Positions 35,960 through 47,868 of a stretch of 64,000 nucleotides of DNA are shown here, piece after piece (the stretch's first letter is position 1; the number at the start of each line of letters is the position of its first letter). Origin of the DNA: Salvelinus alpinus (Eukaryota > Chordata > Actinopteri > Salmoniformes > Salmonidae); assembly GCF_045679555.1 (NCBI RefSeq), contig NC_092092.1:5734517-5798516 (forward strand), read 5' to 3'. The translations under genes and the position numbers were made by a program. The notes beneath the pieces are model-generated. The model saw nothing but the letters and a program-made list of their open reading frames with translations, ran no database searches and was not told where the DNA came from.

Positions 35960-36596
35960 CAACCTGGACTCAGGGGTAGACGTAACATAGTAAATGTAAA
36001 TCCAGAATTCTCTAATTAGTATGATAAGTAACGTTTTAGTATGTATTCATTTGTGGATGTTCATCATCCATTTCGCATTATATATTACAAATAAAAATTC
36101 ATATGATATGATATGTTATGAATTGCAATTCCTACAAAATGTTACAAATTCACAGAATGTATCATATGTTATGAATTCCAATTTGTTGTGGCTAACGTTA
36201 GCTAAGTGGCTAGGTAGCTAACTTTAACGTTAGCTAGGTGGCTAACATTAACTAAGCTAGGGGTTAGGGGTTAGGGGTTTGGGTTAAGGTTAGGGTTAAG
36301 TGTTAGGAGTTAGGTTAAAGGATTGGGGAAGGGTTAGCTAACATGCTAAGTAGTTGCAAGTTAGCTAAAAAAGTAGCTGCCAATTAGCTAAAGAAAGTTG
36401 CTAACTAGCAAAAATGCTAAAGTTGTCCATGATGAGATTTAAACACCCATGCACCCTGACCAACCACCCTACTTTCATTTTTTGCCTTAAGTAACCTTCT
36501 GCCTAATGTAACCATACCAAATGTAACATACCATACTAATTTGAGTGTTCCTGATTTACATTTACTATGTTACGTCTAGCCTATGAGACCAGGCTG
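35960..36596. mobile_element. Foldback/DNA transposon-like element (637 bp) with inner TTAGGG-like and GCTAAC repeats
   Basis: Left end CAACCTGGACTCAGGGGTAG followed by ACGTAACATAGTAAATGTAA; the right end is its complement (TTTACTATGTTACGTCTAGC then ACCAGGCTG). The imperfect inverted repeat is about 45 bp. The interior has GGGGTTAGGGGTTAGGGG (36257-36285) and many GCTAAC/GTTAGC motifs. No coding capacity. Confidence 0.72.
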
Positions 36597-37258
36597 AGCA
36601 AAACTGCCGACATGTCCTTTTTCGGAGAGTCTCAGCTTTCCATGCTGGACGAAATACTTTCTAGCTCAAACCTTTCCGGACTTCACAGATGTTTTCGTGA
36701 AAAATTACTTTTCGGCATCCTCTCATGTCTGACAAACACAGATTTTCTAAAGCACCTGTCTACTGAATAGGCGAATGAACGGCAGATTCAGTGGATTGTG
36801 ACGCAGCCCGTGCAAAAAACAGGAAGTTGCAAGCGTAAACACACAGTTTTTTACATTTTTATTATGTGATGACGTCACCGATTTCAGCACAGACATCGAC
36901 CTCGGAACCAGGGAATAATTTCAAGATTGAATGAATGAAAGACATGAAAGACAAGACCACCAAGACCACCATGTCATTGTCAGCCCCACCCCCTCACTAA
37001 CCTCATCCCTCAACCCCACCCCCTCACTGACCTCATCCCCATCACGTGAATCCCAGCTGGCCAGACAGCTCTACCCTCCACTGCCTCCTGGAGAATACAT
37101 GCTAGTAGGTCAATCTCCTCTGCAATTCTGGCCCACTTTTTCTCCAGAACAGACCATGATAAGATACTCTCAGTTTAAAGGGCCAGTTATAGATCACTTT
37201 TTAAAAAACTCTTAATTAAATCACTTAAGAAAACTCTTGCAGATGGAGAAATGTTCCC
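36597..37258. other. Unannotated stretch, possible repeat relic
   Basis: A CCCCACCCCCTCACTGACCT-type duplicated motif lies at 36985-37040 (two copies of CCCCACCCCCTCACT). No exon or known family is supported. Confidence 0.3.
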
Positions 37259-37261
37259 CCT

Positions 37262-37485
37262 TTTTTAGTTAAAATGTATTTAACTAAGCAAGTCAGTTAA
37301 GAACAAATTCTTATTTACAATGACAGCCTACCCCAAGCCAAACCCAAATAACGCTGGGCCAATTGCGCGCAACCCTATGGGACTCCCAATCACGGCCAGA
37401 TGTCACGCAGCCTGGATTCCAACCAGGGACTGCAGCCTCTTGCACTGAGATGTAGTGGCTTAGACCGCTGCACCACTCGGGAGCC
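37262..37485 (-). mobile_element. tRNA-derived SINE (SlmI-like)
   Basis: On the minus strand it starts GCTCCCGAGTGGTGCAGCGG (A box) with CCCTGGTTGGAATCCAGG (B box) and ends in AAGAATTTGTTCTTAACTGA + CTTGCTTAGTTAAAT, the tail shared with HpaI-type SINEs. Near full length. Confidence 0.88.
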
Positions 37486-37796
37486 TTAAAATAAAAAATG
37501 GCCAAAAGTCCTCCTCATTCATGATGAAGTGGAGTCTCAGCTTTAAACTACACTATCCCCCTTTTCAGATTCATTCATCACCCCAAGAATCCTCTATAGG
37601 GTTTTAAAGCTTCAAACAGTACCTCATGAAAAAGTCAGAGAGAACCTGGTCCCGGGAAACTCGACCCCCCCCCCCCCCCCCTGCTGACTGGCCAATACCA
37701 AGGGCCAGAATTTATTTTGTGTGAAGCATAAATCCAGCTCCTCCTCCTAGGAATCACTTGCCTAACCCCTGCCCACATCTCTCTCTCTCTCTTGCT
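37486..37796. other. Unannotated stretch with a poly-C run
   Basis: A run of about 16 C lies at 37665-37681, and (CT)n at 37779-37791. Nothing else is recognised. Confidence 0.35.
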
Positions 37797-37916
37797 AGTA
37801 TCACTGCTCTTTATTAAGCTTTACAGAGCTCTGACAAAAGCCTTGAGGCCGATGCCTAAAGCTTAACAAAGAGTAGTTATACTCGCAAGAGCAGTGTGGG
37901 TGTTTCTTCTTTTCTC

Positions 37917-38285
37917 GCACCTCAACCCAATTGAGATGGTTTGGGATGAGTTGGACTGCAGAGTGAAGGGAAAGCAGCCAACAAGTGCTCAGCATATGTG
38001 GGAACTCCTTCAAGACTGTTGGAAAAGCATTCCTCATGAAACTGGTTGAGAGAATGCCAACAGTGTGCAAAGCTGTCATCAAGGCAAAGGGTGGCTACTT
38101 TGAAGAATCTCAAATATAAAACATATTTTTATTTGTTTAACACTTTTTTTGGTTACTAAATGATTCCATATGTGTTATTTCATAGTGTTGATGTCTTCAC
38201 TATTATTCTGCAATGTAGAAAATAGTAAAAAAATAAAGAAAACCCGTTGAATGAGTAGGTGTGTCCAAACGTTTGACTAGTACTG
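37917..38285 (+). mobile_element. 3' fragment of a Tc1-like element (same family as 33543-35114)
   Basis: It begins inside the transposase C-terminus (TTTGGGATGAGTTGGACTGC) and runs to the terminal repeat CGTTTGACTAGTACTG plus TA. The junction at about 37917 joins another repeat (37797-37916), so it is 5'-truncated. Confidence 0.88.
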
Positions 38286-38943
38286 TACATATATATATAT
38301 TTCATTTTTTGGGGGGAAGAGGGTACTGCACCACCCTCAGCACCCCTAATTGCGTCCTCAACAGTTTAACTTACAGTTGGTGTGTTCCATTTCAGAGGCA
38401 ACCCTAAATGGCCACGATAAACTTTGCTCTAATTCCACGAGGATCTTCCTTTTCTATGAGCTAATAAAGAGAGGTTTAAGGAACACTCAAAGCACAGATT
38501 ACCAAGGGAAGTATAATGCATTGTACTTTTATTGCAGATTACCTGGTAATAAGGACATATAAATCTATGACTGAAGAAGATTTCAACTTAGTCCTGCTGT
38601 ACATTATAAAATGCAGTAGGGTCGTTGAGAAGCCAACTGAGATAAAACGCCTGAGATGTCTAGCCTTGTACCCTGATCCTGGTACGATCCCCTTTAAATT
38701 AAACATTCTTTCCCATTTCCGTAAACCGTACTGACATGCAATATAAACATTCATGTTATTGAAAGGTTATTGTTAAATTCAGCTCACTGTCTCCTGCTGA
38801 CATGCTGGGCTCTGCCTCGCTTTTAATCTTCCATTTTGCTTCCATCTTGTGCATGTTTCAATATTTAACCTGTCAATGTACTGATTCAATAGATTCTCGG
38901 CATTTGTTGTCAATAATGTCCTCATAATAAACCATAAACCATC
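38286..38943. other. Unannotated stretch
   Basis: Apart from (AT)n at 38288-38302 nothing is recognised. Short frames lack family features. Confidence 0.3.
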
Positions 38944-39090
38944 AACCAGCCTAGTGGTTAGAGCATTTGGCCAGTAACTGAAAGGTTGCTGGATTGAATC
39001 CCCGAGCTGACAAGGTAAAGATCTGTCGTTCAGCCTCTGAGCAAGGCAGTTAACCAACTGTTCCCCGGGCACCGAAGACGTGGATGTTGA
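38944..39090 (+). mobile_element. HpaI/SmaI-type SINE whose 3' end leads into an array
   Basis: A box CCTAGTGGTTAGAGC and B box GGTTGCTGGATTGAATCC are followed by GAGCTGACAAGGTAAAGATC and GGCAGTTAACCAACTGTTCC, the salmonid tRNA-SINE body. After GATTAAGGCA the tail motif CAACTGACTAGGTATCCCCC begins and is multiplied. Confidence 0.88.
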
Positions 39091-39556
39091 TTAAGGCAAC
39101 TGACTAGGTATCCCCCTTTACAACTGACTAGGTATCCCCCTTTACAACTGACTAGGTATCCCCCTTTACAACTGACTAGGTATCCCCCTTTACAACTGAC
39201 TAGGTATCCCCCTGTACAACTGACTAGGTATCCCCCTGTACAACTGACTAGGTATCCCCCTGTACAACTGACTAGATATCCCCCTTTACAACTGACTAGG
39301 TATCCCCCTTTACAACTGACTAGGTATCCCCCTTTACAACTGACTAGGTATCCCCCTGTACAACTGACTAGGTATCCCCCTTTACAACTGACTAGGTATC
39401 CCCCTTTACAACTGACTAGGTATCCCCCTTTACAACTGACTAGGTATCCCCCTTTACAACTGACTAGGTATCCCCCTTTACAACTGACTAGGTATCCCCC
39501 TGTACAACTGACTAGGTATCCCCCTGTACAACTGACTAGGTATCCCCCTTTCCCCT
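39091..39556 (+). repeat. 24-bp minisatellite grown from a SINE tail, about 19 copies
   Basis: ACTGACTAGGTATCCCCCTT + TACA (or TGTACA) repeats 19 times. The last copy is followed by CTTTCCCCTTTCCC, the normal end of such SINEs, so the array lies inside the SINE 3' end. Confidence 0.93.
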
Positions 39557-39569
39557 TTCCCCCATATCC

Positions 39570-41097
39570 TAAACTCCAGGTTGTTGGAGGCATAGTCCAA
39601 TGTTAAATCCTGCTAAAGATCAATGACCCAAGTTACCCCATTACTCTGCTGTCTCTCGCAACACACCACTGACTGAACAAGAGACTGAGGAAGTAGACAA
39701 GGGAAAGCAAAGTAACTGATTTCGATGTAAAAAAAATAATATATATATATATATATTTTGTTCCAATTCCAAATGTTCTATCTTATTTTTTTCCCTTCTG
39801 GAAAAGTTCTTGAGAAAAAAGAGTGGATTTTCTTCCCCCCCTCATGTTGAGTAAAAAGTAAATCTAAAAACCAGAGCCCTATTGGACCTTGTCAAAAGTA
39901 GTGCACCACATAGGGAATAGTGTACCATTTAAGATGCAAACCGTGTCTCTCACAAGGAACCAGAAAATCATGCCAGCGTCTCTGAAAGCTGGTCTTAGGG
40001 CCATGTGCACTTCACGTCACAGCTCACTAACTGACGACAACCATCTAACCATAAACACACACCACCAAATAAATGCTGAAAATAAGTTCCCGTAATGAAA
40101 TGCAACAATTTAACTGGGTGTTTAAGTATTCAATTATGTACGAGCACCACATTTTAGAGAACATCATAAACTATTAATTAAGTATTTAAACATTGCTTTA
40201 TGAGACTTTTATTTCCCAAACATGAAGTCTTGAGTTTATGGTAAATTATTGGGCTCTCTCTCAAAAGCCCTTAAGAAACTAATGAGGCTTTCTTTCCACT
40301 CTAATTGGAAAAGTGTCCATTTTGTCAATCAATCTCCATGGGAACAATGTGATCTTTCCCAAACACACTTATAAACCACACATGAAGCAGAAAAAGATGT
40401 CAGAGAACCAAGTAAATAAAGCTGTTGATATGCTTAAACCTTGAAACCATGACAACGGCATGGCATTGGAAGGTTTTAATTAAGAGGCAACATATTACGC
40501 TTGGCTTTCAGGTATGACACGTTACTTCCTTTCCCCTCAACTAAACAGTGTCGGGCACTTCTCCGACCTGGGTTAAAATACTATTTAAAATCTTTCAAAA
40601 CCTTTTTTGTTTGCTGTAGTCTGCCTAGAGTGCCAGATGGGTGGGGTTTACAGTTATGGGACTGTTCTATTGGTCCAGGCAAGCTCAATCAAGCACAGAT
40701 AAAGTATTTGAAATTATTTCAAATTGTGTTTGAAACCAGGTCTGGCACTTCTTCTAACCATTGGCTGTGTGTCAACCTGTTTTTCTAATGGACAGCCACA
40801 GAGCCGACAGGCAATAAATTATTGGGACTATAGAAGGCCATTAGTGGAAGGATACACAATAAAACCTCGGTAATGGGGCTCATAAACCCAGCAGCACTGC
40901 ACCACACATTTTCATGCTATGGATTGAGTTTAAACAGAAACCATGAATGACTGAAAATAGTGTAAACTAAAAAGGGTAATTTTCATGAGGAAAAAAATTG
41001 TCTGACTTTCTTCAGCTGGCCCAAATCATTTTTCATGACTGTATTACAGTAGGGAGATAGCCTTAAGTGGTATATTCACAGTAGTAGTGACTGTCGG
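39570..41097. other. Repeat-poor stretch, candidate regulatory DNA
   Basis: Besides one foldback copy (39870-39943) and (AT)n at 39740-39758, this 1.5 kb is plain. The part 40190-40390 is AT-rich, unique-looking and rich in TAAT-type motifs. It is a candidate conserved non-coding element only. Confidence 0.3.
39870..39943. mobile_element. Foldback element, copy 8 (right arm)
   Basis: TTGTCAAAAGTAGTGCACCA, then TAGGGAATAGTGTACCATTT. Confidence 0.7.
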
Positions 41098-41214
41098 TCC
41101 CAGACAGCACCCTATTCCCTATATAGCCAAGTGCACTACTTTTGACCAGGCATCTATGGGCCCTGGCCAAAAAGTAGTGCACTATATAGGGAATAGGGTG
41201 CCATTTTGGATGAA
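41098..41214. mobile_element. Foldback element, copy 9 (best-preserved hairpin)
   Basis: CACCCTATTCCCTATATAG, GTGCACTACTTTTGACCAGG, then the complement CCTGGCCAAAAAGTAGTGCA, CTATATAGGGAATAGGGTGC. The two arms pair for about 45 bp around GCATCTATGG. Confidence 0.88.
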
Positions 41215-41301
41215 GCCTGTGTGTGGTGGTGAGGCGTTTGGCCCATAGTGAAGGCTATGAAGCAGCATTTGTTTTGAGTGTTGAAGAGGTCCTCCTGAAC
41301 T

Positions 41302-41437
41302 GTGACTGGCAGACACCCCATGGATTTACAGTGAGCTATTCATACGTGACTGGCAGACACCCCATGGATTTACAGTGAGCTATTCATACGTGACTGGCAG
41401 ACACCCCATGGATTTACAGTGAGCTATTCATACGTGA
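41302..41437. repeat. 44-bp tandem repeat, three copies
   Basis: GTGACTGGCAGACACCCCAT starts units at 41302, 41346 and 41390; units are identical. Confidence 0.96.
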
Positions 41438-41729
41438 CTGATGTACTCAGAGAGATGGTTAACATGTTGTTTGAAACGGCCTTAAATACTGAAGTGCGCA
41501 ACCTGGTCCTGAAGCCAACAGTATCAGCCAGTGTAGATGTAAGAGGTCTAATACATAAGTAATTAACTTTTCTGCATGGTAAAATGACAATAGGAAAAAC
41601 ACTGTGCAATAATATATCAGTGTTCAAATTTAAAAGAAAGTTGATACTTTGGGCCATGTCCTGATTCTGAAATGGCACCACATTGCCATATTCAATCCTA
41701 TTGACAGAACCCTAAGCAGGCCTGTGACT

Positions 41730-42630
41730 GTCTCCAGTCCTCTGTCTGGTGTCACTTCCCATCTCCAGTCCTCTGTCTGATGTCACTTCCCATCTCCAGT
41801 CCTCTGTCTGATGTCACTTCCCATCTCCAGTCCTCTGTCTGATGTCACTTCTCATCTCCAGTCCTCTGTCTGATGTCACTTCTCATCTCCAGTATTCTGA
41901 CTGATGTCACTTCCCATCTCCAGTCCTCTGTCTGATGTCACTTCCCATCTCCAGTCCTCTGTCTGATGTCACTTCTCATCTCCAGTCCCCTGTCTGATGT
42001 CACTTCCCATCTCCAGTCCTCTGTCTGATGTCACTTCCCATCTCCAGTCCTCTGTCTGATGTCACTTCCCATCTCCAGTCCTCTGTCTGATGTCACTTCT
42101 CATCTCCAGTCCTCTGTCTGATGTCACTTCTCATCTCCAGTATTCTGACTGATGTCACTTCCCATCTCCAGTCCTCTGTCTGATGTCACTTCTCATCTCC
42201 AGTATTCTGACTGATGTCACTTCCCATCTCCAGTCCTCTGTCTGATGTCACTTCCCATCTCCAGTCCTCTGTCTGATGTCACTTCTCATCTCCAGTCCTC
42301 TGTCTGATGTCACTTCTCATCTCCAGTCCTCTGTCTGCTGTCACTTCTCATCTCCAGTATTTTGACTGATGTCACTTCCCATCTCCAGTCCTCTGTCTGA
42401 TGTCACTTCTCATCTCCAGTCCTCTGTCTGATGTCACTTCCCATCTCCAGTCCTCTGTCTGATGTCACTTCCCATCTCCAGTCCTCTGTCTGATGTCACT
42501 TCTCATCTCCAGTCCTCTGTCTGATGTCACTTCCCATCTCCAGTCCTCTGTCTGATGTCACTTCTCATCTCCAGTCCTCTGTCTGATGTCACTTCTCATC
42601 TCCAGTCCTCTAACTGCTGTCACTTTTCAT
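41730..42630. repeat. 31-bp minisatellite, about 29 copies
   Basis: Unit GTCACTTC(C/T)CATCTCCAGT + CCTCTGTCTGAT. Variants (TATTCTGACTG) recur at spaced positions, showing block duplication. Confidence 0.96.
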
Positions 42631-44457
42631 CTCCAGATAGACTGTTCTGTCTCTAGTACTGCCTCACTTATCATCTCCAGGCTGTTCTGTCTCTAATAAT
42701 GCCTCACTTCTCAATTCCAGACTGTTCTGTCTCTCCTACTGCCTCATTTCTCAATTGCAGACTGTTCTGTCTCTCCTACTGCCTCAATTCTCATTACCAG
42801 ACAGACTGTTCTCTCATCTACTGCCTCACTTCTCATCTCCAGATACACTGCTCTGTCTCAACTACTGCTTCACTTCTCATCTCCAGACAGACTGTTCTCT
42901 CTCCTACTGCCTCACTTCTCATCTACAGACTGTTCTGTCTCACCTACTGCCTCAATTCCCGTTTCCAAACTGTTCTGTCTTCCTACTGCCTCCCTTCTCA
43001 TCTACAGACTGTTCTGTCTCTCCTACAGCCTCACTTCTCATCTCCAGACAGACTGTTCTGTCTCTTCTACTGCTTTCACTTCTATTCCCCAGACAGACTG
43101 TTCTGTCTCTGCTACTGACTCAATTCTCATCTCCAGACAGAGTGGTCTCTATCCTACTGCCTCATTTATCATCTCCAGACAGACTGTTCTGTCTCTCCTG
43201 CTGCCGCACTTCTCATCTCCAGATATACTGCTCTGTCTTTTCTACTGCCTCACTCCTCATTTCCAGACTGTTCTGTTTAACCTACAGCCTCACTTCTCAT
43301 TTCCAGACTGTTCTCTCATCTTCTGCCTCACTTCTCATCTACAGACATACTGTTCTGTCTCTCCTACGGCCTCCCTTCTATTCTCCAGACAGACTGTTCT
43401 GTCTCAACTACTGCATCACATCTCATCTTCAGACAGACTGCTATGTCTCTCCTACTGCCTCAATTCTCATCTCTACAGAGACTGTTCTGTCTCTCCTACT
43501 GCCTCAATTTCCATATCCAGACAGACTGTTCTGTCTCTCCTACTGCCTCACATCTCTTCTCCAGACAGGCTGTTCTGTCTCTCCTACTGCCTCAATTTTC
43601 ATATCCAGACAGGCTATTCAGTCTCTCCAACTGCATCACTTCTCATCTCCAGACTGTTCTCTATCCTACTGCCTCTCTCTCATCTCCAAAAAGACTGTTC
43701 TGTCTCTCCTGCAGCCACGCTTCTCAATTCCAGACTCTTTTATATCACCTACTGCCTCACTTCTTATCTACAGAAAAAAAATCTGTCTCACCTACTGCCT
43801 CACTTCTCACCTCCAGATTGATCTGTCTCACCTACTGCCTCACTTCTCATTTCCAGACAGACTGTTCTGTCTCTCCCACTGCCTCACTTCTCATCTCCAG
43901 ACTGTTCTTTCTTCCTACTGCCTCACTTCTCATCTCCAGACTGTTCTTTCTTCCTACAGCCTCACTTCTCATCTCCATATTGTTCTGTCTCCCACAGCCT
44001 CACTTCTCATCTCCATATTGTTCTGTCTCCCACAGCCTCACTTCTCATCTCCAGACTGCTCTTTCTTCCTACTGCCTCACTTCTCATCTCCATATTGTTC
44101 TGTCTCTCATATTGCCTCACTTCTCATCTCCAGACTGTTCTCTCTCCTACTGCCTCGCTTCTCATCTCCAGACTGTTCCGTCTCTAATTCTGCCTCGATT
44201 CTCATTTCCAAACAGTTTGTTCTCTCAATTTCTGCCTCACTTCTCATCTCATGACAGACTGTTCTGTCTCTGCTACAGCCTCACTTCTTATCTCCAGACA
44301 GACTGTTCTGTCTCTGCTACAGCCTCACTTCTCATCTCATGACAGACTGTTCTGTCTCTCCTACTGCCTCCCTTCTCATCTCCAAACTGTTCCGTATCTC
44401 CTACTGCCTCCCTTCTCATCTCCAGACTGTTCTGTCTCTCCAACTGCCTCACGCCAA
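42631..44457. repeat. Diverged minisatellite of 35-45-bp units, about 45 copies
   Basis: Units are built from CACTTCTCATCTCCAG, an optional ACAG, ACTGTTCTGTCTCTC and CTACTGCCT. Lengths vary because CAGA and CT blocks are gained or lost. The 499-codon frame across it (FSSPDRLFCLS) is an artefact. Confidence 0.92.
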
Positions 44458-44481
44458 CAATAGCTCATCAAAAACAACATT

Positions 44482-44572
44482 TGGTCAAAAGTAGCAAATG
44501 GCACCTTATTCCCATCATAGTGCACTACTTTTGTCCAGAGCCCTGAGGGTAGTACACTAAATAGGACAAGTC
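44482..44572. mobile_element. Foldback element, copy 10
   Basis: CAAATGGCACCTTATTCCCA, TAGTGCACTACTTTTGTCCA, then GGGTAGTACACTAAATAGGA. Confidence 0.7.
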
Positions 44573-44729
44573 CTACAGCTCTACTTGGCACTGGAATAAA
44601 GGCAGCAGCATCCCCAATGGCCCATGTCTTTGCCACTCATTTGTCAATCAAACATGTCATCCTCATTTTGTTACTTACGACATTAAAGAAACTGTCAAGA
44701 ATGGTGATGAATCTGAGGTGACAAATGGG

Positions 44730-45082
44730 TAAGCTGGGAGCTGCATTACGATAGTAAACTGGGAGCGGCGTTACGATAGTAAACTGGGAGCTGCATTACG
44801 ATAGTAAACTGGGAGCTGCATTACGATAGTAAGCTGGGAGCTGCATTACGATAGTAAGCTGGGAGCTGCATTATGATAGTAAACTGGGAGCTGCATTACG
44901 ATAGTAAACTGGGAGCTGCATTATGATAGTAAACTGGGAGCTGCATTACGATAGTAAACTGGGAGCTGCATTACGATAGTAAACTGGGAGCTGCATTACG
45001 ATAGTAAACTGGGAGCTGCATTATGATAGTAAACTGGGAGCTGCATTACGATAGTAAGCTGGGAGCTGCATTACGATAGTAA
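44730..45082. repeat. 25-bp minisatellite, left part (14 copies)
   Basis: GTAAACTGGGAGCTGCATTA + CGATA repeats every 25 bp. It stops abruptly at the start of the LINE and resumes after it at 47869. Confidence 0.96.
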
Positions 45083-47703
45083 ACTCCAGAACAGTCCTCA
45101 TCTCTCCCAAGTGGACATTCTCTCTTTCTCCCCTGACCCATCTGTCTATCGCCTCCTTTGAATTCCATGCTGTCACAGTTACCAGCCCTTTCAAGCTTAA
45201 CATCCTTATCATTTATCGCCCTCCAGGTTCCCTTGGAGAGTTCATCAATGAGCTTGACGCCCTGATAAGTTCCTTTCCTGAGGATGGCTCACCTCTCACA
45301 GTTCTGGGTGACTTTAACCTCCCCACGTCTACCTTTGACTCATTCCTCTCTGCCTCCTTCTTTCCACTCCTCTCCTCTTTTGACCTCACCCTCTCACCTT
45401 CCCCCCCTACTCACAAGGCAGGCAATACGCTTGACCTCATCTTTACTAGATGCTGTTCTTCCACTAATCTCATTGCAACTCCCTTCCAAGTCTCCGACCA
45501 CCACCTTGTATCCTTTTCCCTCTCGCTCTCATCCAACACTTCCCACACTGCCCCTACTCGGATGGTATCGCGCCGTCCCAACCTTCGCTCTCTCTCCCCC
45601 GCTACTCTCTCCTCTTCCATCCTATCATCTCTTCCCTCTGCTCAAACCTTCTCCAACCTATCTCCTGATTCTGCCTCCTCAACCCTCCTCTCCTCCCTTT
45701 CTGCATCCTTTGACTCTCTATGTCCCCTATCCTCCAGGCCGGCTCGGTCCTCCCCTCCTGCTCCGTGGCTCGACGACTCATTGCGAGCTCACAGAACAGG
45801 GCTCCGGGCAGCCGAGCGGAAATGGAGGAAAACTCGCCTCCCTGCGGACCTGGCATCCTTTCACTCCCTCCTCTCTACATTCTCCTCTTCTGTCTCTGCT
45901 GCTAAAGCCAATTTCTACCACTCTAAATTCCAAGCATCTGCCTCTAACCCTAGGAAGCTCTTTGCCACCTTCTCCTCCCTCCTGAATCCTCCTCCCCCTC
46001 CTCCCCCCTCCTCCCTCTCTGCTGATGACTTCGTCAACCATTTTGAAAAGAAGGTCGACGACATCCGATCCTCGTTTGCTAAGTCAAACGACACCGCTGG
46101 TTCTGCTCACACTGCCCTACCCTGTGCTTTGACCTCTTTCTCCCCTCTCTCTCCAGATGAAATCTCGCGTCTTGTGACGGCCGGCCGCCCAACAACCTGC
46201 CCGCTTGACCCTATCCCCTCCTCTCTTCTCCAGACCATTTCCGGAGACCTTCTCCCTTACCTCACCTCGCTCATCAACTCATCCTTGACCGCTGGCTACG
46301 TCCCTTCCGTCTTCAAGAGAGCGAGAGTTGCACCCCTTCTGAAAAAACCTACACTCGATCCCTCCGATGTCAACAACTACAGACCAGTATCCCTTCTTTC
46401 TTTTCTCTCCAAAACTCTTGAACGTGCCGTCCTTGGCCAGCTCTCCTGCTATCTCTCTCAGAATGACCTTCTTGATCCAAATCAGTCAGGTTTCAAGACT
46501 AGTCATTCAACTGAGACTGCTCTTCTCTGTGTCACGGAGGCGCTCCGCACTGCTAAAGCTAACTCTCTCTCCTCTGCTCTCATCCTTCTAGACCTATCGG
46601 CTGCCTTTGATACTGTGAACCATCAGATCCTCCTCTCCACCCTCTCCGAGCTGGGCATCTCCGGCGCGGCCCACGCTTGGATTGCGTCCTACCTGACAGG
46701 TCGCTCCTACCAGGTGGCGTGGCGAGAATCTGTCTCCGCACCACGTGCTCTCACCACTGGTGTCCCCCAGGGCTCTGTTCTAGGCCCTCTCCTATTCTCG
46801 CTATACACCAAGTCACTTGGCTCTGTCATATCCTCACATGGTCTCTCCTATCATTGCTATGCAGACGACACACAATTAATCTTCTCCTTTCCCCCCTCTG
46901 ATAACCAGGTGGTGAATCGCATCTCTGCATGTCTGGCAGACATATCAGTGTGGATGACGGATCACCACCTCAAGCTGAACCTCGGCAAGACGGAGCTGCT
47001 CTTCCTCCCGGGGAAGGACTGCCCGTTCCATGATCTCGCCATCACGGTTGACAACTCCATTGTGTCCTCCTCCCAGAGTGCTAAGAACCTTGGCGTGATC
47101 CTGGACAACACCCTGTCGTTCTCAACTAACATCAAGGCGGTGACCCGTTCCTGTAGGTTCATGCTCTACAACATTCGCAGAGTACGACCCTGCCTCACGC
47201 AGGAAGCGGCGCAGGTCCTAATCCAGGCACTTGTCATCTCCCGTCTGGATTACTGCAACTCGCTGTTGGCTGGGCTCCCTGCCTGTGCCATTAAACCCCT
47301 ACAACTCATCCAGAACGCCGCAGCCCGTCTGGTGTTCAACTTTCCCAAGTTCTCTCACGTCACCCCGCTCCTCCGCTCTCTCCACTGGCTTCCAGTTGAA
47401 GCTCGCATCCGTTACAAGACCATGGTGCTTGCCTACGGAGCTGTGAGGGGAACGGCACCTCCGTACCTTCAGGCTCTGATCAGGCCCTACACCCAAACAA
47501 GGGCACTGCGTTCATCCACCTCTGGCCTGCTCGCCTCCCTACCTCTGAGGAAGTACAGTTCCCGCTCAGCCCAGTCAAAACTGTTCGCTGCTCTGGCACC
47601 CCAATGGTGGAACAAACTCCCTCACGACGCCAGGTCAGCGGAGTCAATCACCACCTTCCGGAGACACCTGAAACCCCACCTCTTTAAGGAATACCTAGGA
47701 TAG
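45083..47703 (+). CDS. L2-type LINE ORF2, endonuclease C-terminus plus complete reverse transcriptase
   Basis: One frame is open without stops from 45058 to the TAG at 47701. The first ATG is at 45562 (713 codons), but upstream in-frame sequence clearly encodes the apurinic-type endonuclease C-terminal part: LTVLGDFNLP (GDFN at 45307), GNTLDLIFTR, SDHHLVSF (45493). Counting from ATG 45562, the reverse transcriptase has LILLDLSAAFDTVNH (catalytic D344), TTGVPQGSVLGPLLF (400-414) and the active-site YADD (433-436). Later come LNLGKTELLFL, NLGVILDN and SRLDYCNSLLAGLP, ending in FRRHLKPHLFKEYLG. Order and motifs fit the L2 branch of CR1/L2-type retrotransposons. The protein would nick DNA and copy its own RNA at the target, and could also act on the tail-sharing SINE at 125-282. 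The 5' truncation removes the promoter and the N-terminal endonuclease, so this copy is unlikely to move. Confidence 0.93.
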
Positions 47704-47868
47704 GATAAAGTAATACTTCTAACCCCCCCCCCCCCCTTAAAAGAGTTAGATGCACTATTGTAAAGTGGTTGTTCCACTGGATATCATAAGGTGAATGCAC
47801 CAATTTGTAAGTCGCTCTGGATAAGAGCGTCTGCTAAATGACTTAAATGTAAATGTAAATGTAAAATG
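47704..47868 (+). other. LINE 3' untranslated region and tail
   Basis: A poly-C run (47725-47738) follows the stop. GTAAGTCGCTCTGGATAAGA then GCGTCTGCTAAATGACTTAA can form a hairpin (CGCTCTGGATAAGAGCG), a likely recognition signal for the reverse transcriptase. The same text ends the SINE at 125-282. Confidence 0.8.

Larger units (their letters stand above)
45083..47868 (+). mobile_element. L2-type LINE, 5'-truncated, inserted in a minisatellite
   Basis: The insertion begins within the endonuclease region and ends with TCGCTCTGGATAAGAGCGTC, TGCTAAATGACTTAAATG and an ATGTAA repeat tail. Both sides are the same 25-bp array, and GTAAACT occurs at both junctions as a possible short target duplication. 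It is the youngest-looking autonomous-type element in the window. Confidence 0.92.

Noticed and set aside
42699..44463. 499- and 299-codon frames rich in FSSPDRLFCLS
   Set aside because: They follow the minisatellite unit in several overlapping frames at once, as expected for a tandem repeat without stops.
45284..45985. 233-codon plus-strand ORF overlapping the LINE
   Set aside because: It is in a different frame from the endonuclease and reverse transcriptase; proline/serine/leucine-rich composition is a shadow of the real frame.
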